A DNA stretch of 64,000 bases from Cadophora sp. MPI-SDFR-AT-0126. Lineage: Eukaryota > Ascomycota > Leotiomycetes > Helotiales > Ploettnerulaceae. A program made the position numbers and the translations under genes. The stretch spans positions 744,001-808,000 of the forward strand of contig JAGMVK010000022.1 in the NCBI GenBank assembly GCA_020747065.1. Direction: 5' to 3'. Positions 22,626-34,208 of the stretch are shown here, piece after piece (within the stretch, counting starts at the first letter, position 1; every line of letters starts with the position of its first letter). The notes beneath the pieces were generated by a model. The model ran no database searches, was not told the DNA's origin, and saw only the letters and a program-made list of their open reading frames with translations.

Positions 22626-23804
22626 TCATAATTTGAACACCCTCCCCACCTCCTCCGGATGCTCAGTCAACAACTTCCCCTCCATAATAAGCGATACATG
22701 TTTAGCGAACGCCAGCAAATCACCTTGCTCGTCACAGACATACACCAGCGTGTCGAACCTCCCATTCTCAATTTTCAATGACCTGGCACGCATGAATACC
22801 CATTTCAGGCCCTTTGGGTCTTTTTTGATGTCCGTGGTCATACATAAAGTGGGAAAGCGAACTCCAGCTTGCAGGTCTCTGCGGTTAGGGCTCCAGTTTG
22901 CGGGCGCCCCTTCGATCTATTGGGGTTAGACTCTGATCTTTTTGATATCGCAGAGGCCTGTTGGCTGGATTTCAGATTCAGATATCTGTCCCAAGACTTT
23001 CACTTTCAAGAACAGAAGCCCTGATGATTCAGGAAAAAGAAAAGAAGTACTCACAAAATCACACAAAACTCCCAAACTCTCCAAATCCCAATCCTTGCCA
23101 TCCGCCCTCTCGTACCATATATCTCTCGTACACCTCCCAAATCTATCACTGAGCCTCATATCCACAGCATACGTCGCCTTCAGCACCCACCCCTTAAACT
23201 TCAGAATACAAGGCGCAATTTCCGAGAAGAATGCCGGATTCACCATTTCCTCACACTCCGTTTCTCGATCCGGGATCTCGCTCTTGGGGATACATTCACG
23301 CGTTGGGAATGAGAGACCTGTTTCTGTGGAAAGATCGCCCGAGGTAATGATACCGAGGGTGTGCGTCTTGTAGCTTAGAGAAGACGGGCCTAGGTATTTG
23401 GCTGCTGAGGGAGAAGATGTTTGGAGCTCGATTTGTAGGATTGAGACCCGAGGGCTGAGTTTTAAGGGACGCACTGTAAGCCGGATGGATGCAGATGAGA
23501 GGACGGGGGAGAGGAACTGGATGTGTGAGTTTAGGACGTGTGGGTGTGGATTGGAGGGGTTAGTGAGGAGGCTGTAGGATTTTGCGGTGGCGTGGAGTAG
23601 GGCGAGGAGGTAGCCGCCGTGTGCTGCCCTGAAGTTTATTTGGTTACTTGAGGAGGTTTGGAGGGAGAGGGGAATCTACCATGCTCCGCACCAGTCCCAT
23701 GCTATTGTTGCTGTGAAGAGAGAATTATTCCCTGCCACGGGGAATACTTGGATTGCTTCTGATAGAGAGGTCGGTTCACGCTTTGGGAGTAATGGTTTCG
23801 TCAT
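22626..23804 (-). CDS. acyl-CoA thioesterase-like hotdog-fold protein
   Basis: Exons 23804-23680, 23628-23055 and 22916-22626 give 329 residues with frames kept at both junctions. The N-terminal part reads DWCGAWAAHGGYLLALLHAT, the (N/G)xxxHGGYL signature of the double-hotdog TesB-like/4HBT_3 thioesterase-like family. The matching second hotdog ends with a W-F-MRARSLKIENGRFD strand and ...LLAFAKHVSLIM. Family members hydrolyse acyl-CoA or other thioesters; several fungal ones sit in metabolite clusters. Nothing here fixes the substrate or location. The next gene to the left is convergent and 78 bp away. Confidence 0.82.
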
Positions 23805-25361
23805 TTTTCTTTTGATATGGAATGTACAGAATCTTCAATCGAAAGAAAATTTTGTTTTTCGTTTTTCATCCGCCTTACAAGTACTCGTCGTATTTCTCCA
23901 AATTTGAAGTCTCACATCTCATGTCAGCACGATTTCGCATTTGGATTGTTCGCCGACATCTCAGCAGTAGAGGCTTGGTATTCCAGATGATCTGTATGCC
24001 TGGAGCCAATTGATCGAGAGGTACGAGGTATATACGCCTCATCCATGGAAAGTTGAAGTAGTGATCGCAGAAATGCTCCAGCAGATTATCTCATTAATCA
24101 GACTCTCCTTCATGAAAATGTGGCTGCCTCAGGCTACTACCAGCCCAATTTCCGAAAGCTCGCAGGCTGGGCGGCCTGAGGCACTGAGATAACCAGCAGA
24201 AAAGTTGATTTCTGAACGTCACGTGCCTCAGCTGTCTCACGTGCCAGATTGGAGAAACGTGACACCCCTATTTCTCCCATCGCCGTTGCCAATGGCAAGC
24301 CAGCGCGTCTATCAACCAATCCAAATCCCCGTCAATCATCACCAAATTCCCCTCGCCGTTATTCCTCCTTTCGATCACTGGGCCGTGCCCACACGTATTA
24401 CACCGAATGACCGACACAGACAGTTTCGCCCTCATCCCATCTCATCTCATCTCTTCCTCCAGTGCATGCTTCTTTCTCTCTCTCAACTCACGAAATCCGG
24501 GGGACATCAAATCCGAATACCGCCTGAACAAAAACAAATCAAGACGAAACTTTGTTTGCCGAAAAGTATGGAATCGGAAGATCCGAAGATCAGGAGATCG
24601 GGGGAGATCAGAGGATCTTTCATGCATGCATGGTTGCGATTTTTGTTTGGTTTGATGTGATGATGTGATGATGTGATAACGTGCCGTGTTATTGGCTGCG
24701 TGGCGTGGATGGTGAAACGGTGAAACGGCGAAATGGGGGGATGCGAAGAGTGATGCGCAAGAGAGGTAAGGAGATGGCATGGTTTCGGTTACGCATACAA
24801 GCATTGTTGCGCTGTGTTGTGTTGAACTTGTTGTTATGTAAGGTTTATGCATTGGGCAGCTTCTGATGTGTGTGTTGGAGAGAGACAGACCAATCGCAAG
24901 TGTGGATGGGATGGTACGGTGGAGAGATTGGGCATATCCGATGTTGGCATTTATGCTGTCATTTGTCGAAGGCCTTGAGGATCCAGATGTTGTGAAAGGA
25001 AGTAAGGTCGGATGAATGCTGAGGAGATTTTCCGTCTGGCCAAGTCAATGTTTTCCTGTCAGATCAGATCACTGACAATTTAGAGTCACGAATTGCAAAA
25101 GGAAAGCCAAGTAGTAACGTTGATACAGATCATAGATCATGATTCATTGTGATTTTCCTTCTATCGTCCCCTAAAATGGTATTCAACAAGAATGAAGATT
25201 GTGTATACACGTGCCCTTTTTTCCAAACCACTCAGGAGGGATCCAAAACCACGGAACTAATAAATATTTACAAGAACGCAAGCCACAAAACAGTTTTTGT
25301 TTGCGCAAAACAGAGATTCCTTCCAAAGAGACCTCATGAAGTTGATGTGATGATAAGATGC
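23805..25361. other. intergenic, thioesterase promoter and AA9 3' flank
   Basis: No gene is seen. The part next to the thioesterase holds a 10-bp inverted repeat (24125-24134 with 24174-24183) and two TCACGTGCC E-box-like words at about 24219 and 24237. A GATGTGAT-type simple repeat lies near 24655-24680. The remaining open frames lack domains. Confidence 0.55.
24218..24245. promoter_or_regulatory. paired CACGTG E-box words upstream of the thioesterase
   Basis: Two copies of TCACGTGCC lie about 18 bp apart, roughly 415-440 bp upstream of the thioesterase start (minus strand). CACGTG is the core bound by fungal bHLH factors of the Pho4, Cbf1 or SREBP type. The pairing is what draws attention; a single hexamer would not be worth noting. 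Confidence 0.35.
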
Positions 25362-26363
25362 TTACTCGCAGCTGTCGTCCTCCTCAACCGGGGCGGAGGT
25401 CTCGACTGGTGCGGCAGTGGTGACTGGACTGACAGCGGTGGAGAGGGTTGTTGGGGCAGCGCTGACAGCTGGGGCGCTGGTAGCAACTGGAGCGGCGGTG
25501 GATGAGCTTGCAACTGGGGCAGCGGATGAGCTTGCAAGTGGGGCAGAGCCAGAGCCAGATCCACCAGCGTAAAGAGCTGGTCCGGGGATCTCGTATGTGG
25601 CACCAGCGGTGTAGATGCTGACCAAGATACCGGCATCAGTTGGGGTGTAGAGCGAGGTGCCGAGAACACCTTCTGGGTTATCAGTTCCGGATCCTGTGAC
25701 CTCAAGGTTGACACAGAATGGGTAGTTCTGGGCTCCATCGGCTTGTCCAGCGGAGTGAAGAGCGATGATCTCGTGGCGGAGGACGTAGTTGCCTGGGGCG
25801 ATGGTGGATGGGATTGTGACGGATCCGGTCAAATTGTTGGCCATCAAAGCGTCAGAAGCCCATTTGCCTGGGGCAGCGCTGTTATCGAGGAGACCAGACT
25901 CGGAGATCTTGAACCATTTGAGAGTGGCCTTGTCGACGGTGGCGCAGTCACCTCCACAGTTTGCGAGGTAGTTGATGACTGGGCCGTGATGAGACTCTGG
26001 CCATGTGTTCCAGTGCAAGTCAACATTTCCTCCGGCCTTGACAGGTGCAGAGAGAGCAGCGTTCTTAGCTCCGTTGTGGCAGATGATGTCTCCAGTAGCG
26101 AACTTGGAAGGAGAAACAAATCCGAGATCGGTTGAGGTCTCGCTCCATCCGATGGACTCAGGTGCGGTGGCCATGTATGGGTAAGAGTTGACGAGGTATC
26201 CGGTGAATCTAGATTCAGTTAGTACACAAATCAGAAGAATAGGAACATGCAGAACTACTTACGAGGTGCCATCAACGTTGATCTCATCAACGAAACCGTG
26301 AGCAGCAACCTTGGCGGCAGTGGCCAAAAGGCCGAAAAGGGCGGTGTTCTTCATGGAAGGCAT
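25362..26363 (-). CDS. secreted lytic polysaccharide monooxygenase, family AA9
   Basis: Exons 26363-26263 and 26208-25362 give 315 residues. A signal peptide ([21 protein letters not shown]) ends so that His22 becomes the mature N-terminus, [12 protein letters not shown], supplying the first copper ligand. The second brace His is in the [12 protein letters not shown] motif. The axial Tyr and conserved Cys are in [14 protein letters not shown]. These are the hallmarks of AA9 copper enzymes, which oxidatively cleave cellulose and related glucans outside the cell. After about residue 250 the protein becomes an Ala/Ser/Thr/Pro-rich, probably O-glycosylated tail with APVxSS/APVETS repeats, ending EEDDSCE. 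There is no CBM1 cellulose-binding module. Nothing next to it suggests an operon-like unit. Confidence 0.95.
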
Positions 26364-26600
26364 TTTGAAATGTTTGGTAGGAATGAAGTGACTTTGCGTG
26401 ACTTGTGATAGACCGTGTTGGACAGATTTGAATGAGTGTGTGAAGTTGCAAAACTGATATCCAGACCAGCTACGAGATCGATCGACAACTGTTCGTACTT
26501 GGACGACGTGAAAAAAGAATGTAAGAGTTGGTTTAATGAATGTAATCAGTGAAGACTGGCTGAGATGCTGGATGGAAGAGAGAGAAGGACGATCAAAAGG

Positions 26601-26608
26601 TTATATAA
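26601..26608 (-). promoter_or_regulatory. TATA-box-like element of the AA9 gene
   Basis: TTATATAA occurs about 240 bp upstream of the AA9 start codon. It is followed toward the gene by a CT/GA-rich stretch. A strong TATA element fits a highly inducible secreted-enzyme gene, but the transcription start is not known. Confidence 0.35.
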
Positions 26609-28300
26609 ACTTTCCCCTGCCGACGCACGAGGCACCACTTGAGCGTATCGCAGAGCCGAACAAATGAACTTTCATTACGCATTCGACTATGCTTGTTTCG
26701 AGAGGCTGAGAAAGGGAGGGTTTCCGGCTTGGCAGACTCGAAGTTTCTGCTGTCACATCGCTGGGCAAGACAAACGTCCTAAAAACGGGCCAGAAATATT
26801 GTCATATAGATTGCTCGTGCAGGAAAGCGGGGGATGCGAGATGAATTGGAAGGGGATGGCTGCAGGGGCAAGGCGGCGCCATGAAACAGAGCCCCATTAT
26901 TTCTTCAAATCCCATGCGCACTGACGGGCTGGCGACTTGTTGGAATTTGGTATGGGATTGCCAAGGCGTGATGGGAGGCGGCTTTGGAGACAGGAGGTGT
27001 CGCATGTTAAGCGCTCCCAAGGACCTGGATCCCTATGGTACGAAGGTACAAGAAATCAAGGAGGCGTTGTCGACAGCGGCCAACCGACTGGGCGTTCCAA
27101 AGGAAATGAGTTGAACGCCAGCGAATCCGTCCACAGTTGACGATGTTGGAATTTCAAAAGAGGACCTTGTATGAGGTTCATGATGCTTGAAAGTATCAAT
27201 CCATATGCAAGTTCATCGAAGTGGAGATGTCTTGAAGTCCTGGTCCTGATTCCTTCGTGTTGATGCGAGCCGCGAAAGAAATTTGGGCCCCCAGCATGCG
27301 GTCAAGCGCCTCGCCTCCTTGGCGTGATTCAGGGGGCTATCATATCATGTGACATTGTCCTGCTTCTCGAATCCGCTCAGGTCCTCCAGCAAGTCCTTGT
27401 ACGGAAGTGTAACATGGGAATGAGAACAGTTTCTTTTCTTTGTCTGTTGCTGGGTCCAAGCGAAAGTTTTGGATGCGGTCGTTGAGTTCCATCGTTGGTT
27501 CACGTGTGCCGAGGACCATTGTGCCCCAAATCTGTCCAGAGCCTCACAATCCGAAGCAGAAATCAAGGCAAGCAAAATAGGTGTTGTTACGAAGTGCGTC
27601 AGAAGGGAGAAACAGTACAGTCTTTATACATTTGATATCATACTTTATAGACAAAACTTAGTTTGAGTAAGTTTGAGTTCGTTTGCTCGGAAACCTCGCG
27701 GACCTTGAAGTGGCGCGCTAAAAGTAAGCAAATGAGGTCTAAAAATGAAGACTGAGTCGTACCGTCTTATTTTGGGTTCATCTGCTAATTGAAAAACTTC
27801 TCGAGACCGAAGATGTGGTCAACACTGTCTGAAGCTGGTGGTGCAATTTTTCTACGGGGAAACTCGCCAGAGTGTCGACCAGCACTACTTCGAAGTCAAC
27901 GCCTCTCCCACATGCGATCTCCCATCTACCAGAACACATAAAAGATCTCATGGCCCCAAAACGGACAATCCCTGTACCGGCCTTCCGAACAATGTTGTAC
28001 TGTACACCATCAACCAACAACAAGACGATCATGTCCTTTTTTGAGTAGAACTGGGTGAAGTCCGAGTTGATGCCCGCATCTCCCGGTCGCGACGTCTAAA
28101 TTACCCCTCGTGTTCGCTACGCACCTGCTCCACTCTCAAACAAAACCAACAGCATTGCAGATTCGGGATGTGGCAAACCTTCCATATATACGAGTATTCT
28201 CACCGTGCTCGAAATCGGTATGGTTGACGATTTGAGTTTGTACCTTTCGTACTTCCGTACCACCATCATGTGGGTTTACCCCGCCCCCTTTTTAAGCGAG

Positions 28301-28331
28301 AGCTTTCATCCGATGTGCCTGGATGAAAGCT
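28301..28331. repeat. perfect 11-bp inverted repeat
   Basis: AGCTTTCATCC (28301-28311) and its exact reverse complement GGATGAAAGCT (28321-28331) are separated by nine bases. It lies about 335 bp upstream of the Rid-family start codon. It could be a dimeric regulator site or a hairpin in a transcript. Confidence 0.6.
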
Positions 28332-28664
28332 GTCGTCTGATCTCTGACTCGTTCCAAAGGCAATCGTAGTAAACAAAGCGCTTCAATTCAAATGTTTGCA
28401 TATCAATTCTGAAGGCTTTATTGATGCATTGGCAATTATCCCACAGTCATCAAATTCGGGATCTCCTTCCCAATGCCCTTCGGGTTTCGGAATGAAACCC
28501 CACCTTACTGAATTCCGCCTTCATATCAAAGCGCAGCGGCGTAACTTTTCAGCAACGTCGTGTGATAAATGTAACCTCATTTCATACAGAGAAAGTTGTC
28601 AAACTTAACGTCTTGATACCACCTTCACTGTCCTCAATTGTACCCACACCGATTACTCTTTACA

Positions 28665-29099
28665 ATGCCTGAATCAACTTGCATCACGCTCATGAACCCG
28701 CCGAACGGCCCATACATCCGACCAACCTACTCCCACATCGCCAGCATCACCTCGCCCACACGACTCATCTATACAGCCGGGCAAGTCGGCACACTTCCAG
28801 ATGGCACCACAGCCAACGGCTTCGAGGCTCAAGCCAAGCAAGCTTTCGCCAACCTCAAAATCGCTTTGGAGACGGCTGGAGCATCGGTCCGCGACATTGT
28901 CAAATTGACGTACTACGTGGTGGATTTAGAGGCGAATATTGATGCGTTCAGGAGGGTTTATGTGGAGTTTTTGACGGATCGGGAGGGCATTCATAGGGCA
29001 CCTTCGACGTTGTTGTGTGTCGCGGGACTGGCAAAGAAGGAGTGGTTGGTTGAGGTTGAGGCTGTTGCTGCTATGAGGGATTTGAAAAGTAAGCTCTGA
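28665..29099 (+). CDS. Rid/YjgF/YER057c/UK114 family protein lacking the usual catalytic Arg
   Basis: A single-exon gene of 144 residues starts at ATG 28665. It shows the Rid chorismate-mutase-like pattern: YTAGQVGTLPDG, FANLKIALETAGAS, DIVKLTYYVVDL and the C-terminal VEVEAVAAM strand. RidA proteins hydrolyse reactive enamine/imine intermediates such as 2-aminoacrylate, using an Arg in a PARS-like motif. Here the matching position reads APSTLL, so the Arg appears replaced by Ser. By family knowledge such proteins belong to other Rid subgroups and are not standard imine deaminases. The gene is 576 bp upstream of the ATRR-like gene on the same strand. Link to that pathway is unproven. Confidence 0.88.
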   Translation: MPESTCITLMNPPNGPYIRPTYSHIASITSPTRLIYTAGQVGTLPDGTTANGFEAQAKQAFANLKIALETAGASVRDIVKLTYYVVDLEANIDAFRRVYVEFLTDREGIHRAPSTLLCVAGLAKKEWLVEVEAVAAMRDLKSKL

Positions 29100-29675
29100 T
29101 ATGTAGGATCAAGATGAAGGAAAAAAGAGATTGATCGATCAATCTCCAAAACAAATATCAGAGCACATTCTATGTCCCGAGGAAGACTCGGGACTCAGAA
29201 TTAGTCTTGCTTGGTTCCACGTGACACGCCAAGGCCGTCAAGTTCATTAATGTTTTGAGTAGCAACGAGAGAATAATTTGGTAGTAAATATAGCGATATA
29301 TCCTGATTTACCACCTAAGCATGTGAAGAAGACTTCTGCTAACCATCACGTGTAAAGCTAAGCTTATCATCCCGCGATTCCCCACAACTTTGCCCCTCAA
29401 CAGGACGGGAGCTCGAATCAACGAAACTAACCCCAAGAAGTTTCTTTTCTTGGCCAAGGGGCTAGATTTAACGTCCTACATCACCGCCACCTGAAACTCA
29501 AAACAGGATTCAGGAACCGAACTCCTACAACAACAACCTCGCATATAAAGTCAATTGAGGAGTATTTACAAAGCCCCAGAAGATAATGTAAGTTTACCCC
29601 AGATTTGACTCAAGTCCCCGCTTCTGAATCCTGTATAGTGGAGTTTCATTGGGACTTCACTTCAATCTGGTCAAG
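29100..29675. other. intergenic, promoter of the A-T-R-R gene
   Basis: No gene is seen. It includes the 3' flank of the Rid gene and the A/C-rich leader of the next gene. Confidence 0.6.
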
Positions 29676-32600
29676 ATGCCACCCTCCGAAGTCGGGAACG
29701 GCTCAGCAGGCCTAAATGGCGACGATAGTGGCAAGATATCAGCCGTGAGATCCCAAATCAACGGCACAACCACAAATGGAAGTTCCTCAGGATCTCACGA
29801 GTCATCTTCACTTCCCAATGGCGGTGAAGCGACACTCGGTCTTCGGCCTCGAGTATCAAAACAAACACCCATTCTCGACATCACGAAGGACTTGTCCGCC
29901 CTCATCACTCAACAGATGAGGAGAACTCCTGATGCTGTTGCACTCGAGGATGAAACCACGAGTCTGACTTACAGCGAGCTGGATGTCGAAGTAACGGATC
30001 TGGCCAATCGTCTGCGCGATCATGGGGTTGGGCGGGATAGTCTCGTGGGGGTGCTTTTGGGACGCAGTGCCAATTATGTAATTGCTTGTCTGGCCGCACT
30101 TCGTGCTGGAGGTGCATTTCTGGTATTAGGTAAGTCCATTACCTTCATCAAAAATGATCACAGTGGAACGATTGTGCAAGTTCATGTTGGGGTTGTCAAC
30201 ATTCCGCACAGGCGAACCATTGCCCCGAGCGTCATGAAACCCCTGATTTTATCCGAGACGCAACAGTGCTAAATGTAAACAGAGCTCGCATACCCTCCTA
30301 GCCTTCTGGCAGATGTCATCGACGATGCAAAACCAGTTGTGGTCATCACGAATGCCACACAGGCCAGTCAGATCAATGCCGATATCCCCGTGATGAACAT
30401 CGAGGAACTCAAGAACAGCTCCTACACCCCCTCGGAGCACTTGAAAAGGTCCCCTTTACCGTCTGAGAATGATTTGGAGCGCCTTGCCTTTGTATCGTAC
30501 TCTTCTGGGACGACTGGAAAGTAAGCCTCGGCATAATTCTCAACCAATTCCCGACATGCTGACCTTAGCCTACAGACCCAAAGGAATTGCCAACCCACAC
30601 ATGGCACCAGTTCTCTCATATGATCTGAGATTTCGACTCAGTGACCTCTCTCCCGGTGACCGTGTTGCATGCAACGTCTTTTTCATTTGGGAGATGCTAC
30701 GACCTCTCCTTCGAGGCGCAACAGTAGTCTGCGTACCTGATGAAGCAAGCTACGATCCTGTAGCTCTCGTAGAATTACTTTCAAGACGACAAGTCACAGA
30801 AACTCTCATGACCCCCACTCTACTCGCTGCTTGTTTATCACGACATTCAGACATTCAGGCCGATCTCCCTAAGCTTCGCACATTGTGGTTTAATGGCGAG
30901 GTTGTGACGACAGATCTGGCTCGTCGTGCCATCAAAGCTCTTCCCAATACTCGCTTGCTGAATTGTTACAGCGCGAGTGAGACGCACGAGATCGCTTGTG
31001 GAGATATCCGGGAAATCATTAATTATGAGGCGCCATTTTGCCCAGTTGGACCACCTATGGATCCTGAACATACTTACATTCTGAACCAAGAGGGAAAGCA
31101 AGTCGAGAACGGTTCTGCAGGAGAACTGTTCGTTGGCGGATCTCTGCTCGCTCGTGGATATCTCAACCTGCCCGAGACAACGGCCGAAGCATTTATCCCG
31201 AATCCATTCGCTCCTGGATCTCGAATGTACAGAACCGGAGATCTCGCTCGCATGCTCCCCTCGGGCGTTCTCGAGATCACGGGTCGCGTGGGAGCCATGA
31301 TGAAAATTAGAGGTTACTCGGTCGTCCCAGGAAAAGTTGAGAATGCTATTATTGAGCTTCTTGCCGTCAAGCAGTGTGCTGTCATTGCTCATGGAGAAGG
31401 ACTGGACAGACAGCTAGTGGCATATATCGTGCGTGACAAAGAAGATCCAGGTAAGCCTGTGCTACTCCAAGGCTATCACCTATGATTTTTAAGCAGAGGG
31501 TGGAGGAATACTACCCCCACACTCACGCCTCTCCAATGAAGACTGCCAAGAGATGGCTCACAAAAAGCAACTGCTAATAATAATGTCTGTGGCAGGTGAT
31601 CGTCCAGTTCCAATCATTGATGAAGCTGGATATTCTCTTGTGGCTCGAAGAGCCTTGTCAACATCACTGGCTCAATACATGATTCCTGCCTTGGTAAGAT
31701 ATTCCTCTCCATTTCTCTCCCGAAATTATGTCATTAGGTTCCAGAAGCGAGGTCTACTTGCACCACGATAATTGCATCATAACATTTTCGACCAGCAGAG
31801 ACCACCTAAAAACAAAGAAGCTAATAATCGCTCTGTAGTGGGTTGAACTCGACGAACTGCCCACAAACAGAGTTTCTGGCAAAGCAGACCTCAAACGTCT
31901 GCCTCCACCCGGCCTCTCGATCTCCACCATGTTCAATCACACCAAGACTGAGCGCGACAGCAGCATCAGCATCGAAGCCGTCGCAGAGATCTGGGCCACA
32001 TCTCTTAGCGTACCCTTCACTTCTGTGACCAAGGAACACACCTTCTTCGACCTTGGAGGACACTCCCTTACCCTTGCCGATCTCGCCACTCGAATGTCAA
32101 GGACCTTCGGTGTTTCCGTTCCGGTCTCAAGACTTGTAGTGAACCCGACATTGGAAGGTCACCTGGAAGTGGTACGAGGCATCCGAGATGGACATACTGC
32201 GGCAGTTCAGGCAGATCTACCTGCAGTCCTACGCGCAGATGCTACTCTTGATGAAGATATCAAGTCCTCAGGGACAACAATGCGTGCTCTCAGTACTCTA
32301 GATTCAGAAGATACCGTTCTCTTGACAGGTGCTACAGGATACCTCGGCGCCTTCCTTCTAGTTGACCTTCTCGAAGCAACATCCGCTCGAATCGTCTGCC
32401 TCGTCCGATTCAACAGCCCCGAAGATGAGGACTCCCCTGCTGGCGTGGCTCGAATTCGCAAAAATTTGCTGGATATGGGAATCTGGCAAGACTCCATCCT
32501 TGACCGGATCGAAGTCCTTCCTGGAAATTTGTCACAAAAGAGACTGGGTGTTGCCCCTGATCACTACAAAGACCTTGTGTCAACTGTCAAGGTCATTGTT

Positions 32601-34208
32601 CACGCCGGCGCTACGGTCAACCTAGTCTATCCATATGCTGCTCTGCGCGATGCAAATGTTGGCGGTACGAGAGAGATTTTGCGTCTCGCGAGTGAGAGTG
32701 GTGCGACACTACAATATGTCTCTACGAATGGAGTACTTCCGCCATCAACAACACCATGGCCTGAAACTGCCATGATCAATGTTGAAGACGTTCCTGATAA
32801 ATTGGTTGATGGATACGGCCAAACAAAATGGGTCGCCGAGCAGTTGGTCTACGAAGCTGGTGTTCGAGGCATGCCCATCCGAATTCTGCGTGCAGGGACA
32901 ATCAGCGGACACAGTACTTCAGGATCTACAAATACCTATGATCTTTTCACTGCCCTACTCGTGGAATCGCTCCATATCGGCTACTCCCCAAATATCGCAG
33001 GCTGGCGTGCTGAAATGACACCAGTTGACTTCGTCAGCAAGTCAATCGTCACACTCGCCAACGACACTACATCAAAGAATTCGGTCTTCCATCTTGGTGA
33101 CGCCAATCCCGTCGATACACAGTCACTTTTCGATGACCTTAGTAAGCTCGGCTTCCCCACAAAGCCTCTCGAATGGAAAGATTGGGTCTCCCTCTGGACA
33201 GAGAAACGCGGCTCCCTGAAGCGTGGAGCCGGTGCCTTCACAGCTGATATTCTCCGCGGCGGAATGCCCAGCGTTGAGTTCCTACGAGACATCACAATCC
33301 TAAACGACGAAGCCACTAAGCCCGCTCTAGCAGCTCTTCCACGCCCCAGCATTGATGTCAAACTTGTCGAGACCTACGCTCGTCATTGGTACGCTCGAGG
33401 CTGGCTGCCACGCCCACCGCTCCGTCTTAATCAAGCCAATGGATTTGGCGCCAAAGTCACAAAGAAAAGCCCACTGAGTGGCATGGTGGCTGTCATAACA
33501 GGCGCATCATCAGGTATCGGCGCCGCAACAGCCACATCCCTCGCCCGCGAAGGAGCACACGTCGTCCTCGCCGCGCGACGAACCGACGCTCTCTCCTCGC
33601 TTAAGAAGAAGCTCTCCGTCTGCGGCGGCAAAGTCCTCGTACACCAAACGGACGTGACTCAGAAATCGCAAGTCGAGTCCTTGATCCGAACTGCAGAGGA
33701 ACAGCTTGGACCAGTCGATATCCTGGTTTCGTGTGCGGGAGTCATGTACTTCACCATGATGGCTAACTGCCATACCGACGACTGGGAGAAGACCGTTGAC
33801 GTCAACTGCAAAGGTCTTCTGCACTGTCTATCCTCCACCATCCCCGGCATGCTCTCACGCGGGAAGGGCCACATCGTCGCAATCTCCTCTGATGCAGGCC
33901 GCAAAGTCTTCCCCGGCCTCGGCGTCTACTCTGCGAGTAAGTTCTTCGTAGAAGCTACGCTGCAGGCTCTGCGTGTGGAGACTGCGGGGACGGGATTAAG
34001 GGTTACGAGTGTGCAGCCCGGGAATGTAGCGACGGATTTGCTGGGCTTGTCGACGGATAAGGAGGCGTTGAAGAAATATGGGGAGCCGTCGGGGGCGAAG
34101 GTATTGGATGCGGAGGATGTGGCGGGGGCGATTGTTTATGCGTTGAGGCAGCCGGAGCATGTAGCTGTCAATGAGGTTATGATTGAGCCTAGGGATGAGC
34201 CGATTTGA
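29676..34208 (+). CDS. ATRR: NRPS-like A-T-R1-R2 enzyme, glycine betaine reductase (ATRR) orthologue
   Basis: Exons 29676-30129, 30283-30520, 30576-31450, 31596-31693 and 31839-34208 give 1344 residues. The order is adenylation domain (about 85-600; SYSSGTTGKPKG, YRTGDL, and Lys in the A10-like RVSGKADLKRLP), carrier domain (FFDLGGHSL, phosphopantetheine Ser about 631), NAD(P)H thioester reductase R1 (TGATGYLG at 718; Tyr881 and Lys885 of YGQTK), then a second short-chain-dehydrogenase R2 (TGASSGIG at 1109; YSASK at 1252). This A-T-R-R order is that of fungal ATRR. It activates glycine betaine, reduces the thioester to betaine aldehyde in R1 and then to choline in R2. In the A4 region NVFFIWEM, the Asp that normally pairs with the substrate alpha-amine is replaced by Val, as expected for a substrate without a free amine. 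The residues before about 85 are Ser/Gly/Asn-rich. This is cytosolic primary metabolism, not a toxin synthase. Confidence 0.9.

Larger units (their letters stand above)
26364..28664. other. intergenic, AA9 promoter and Rid-protein promoter
   Basis: No gene with a recognisable domain is present. The AA9 side has a TATA-like element near 26602 and a C/T-rich leader. The Rid side holds a perfect 11-bp inverted repeat at 28301-28331. The short frames between 26664 and 28608 are overlapping and featureless. Confidence 0.55.

Noticed and set aside
29676..34208. Treating the NRPS-like gene as backbone enzyme of the P450 cluster
   Set aside because: It lies about 14 kb away, with at least four unrelated genes between, and its domain order is that of the primary-metabolic ATRR reductase.
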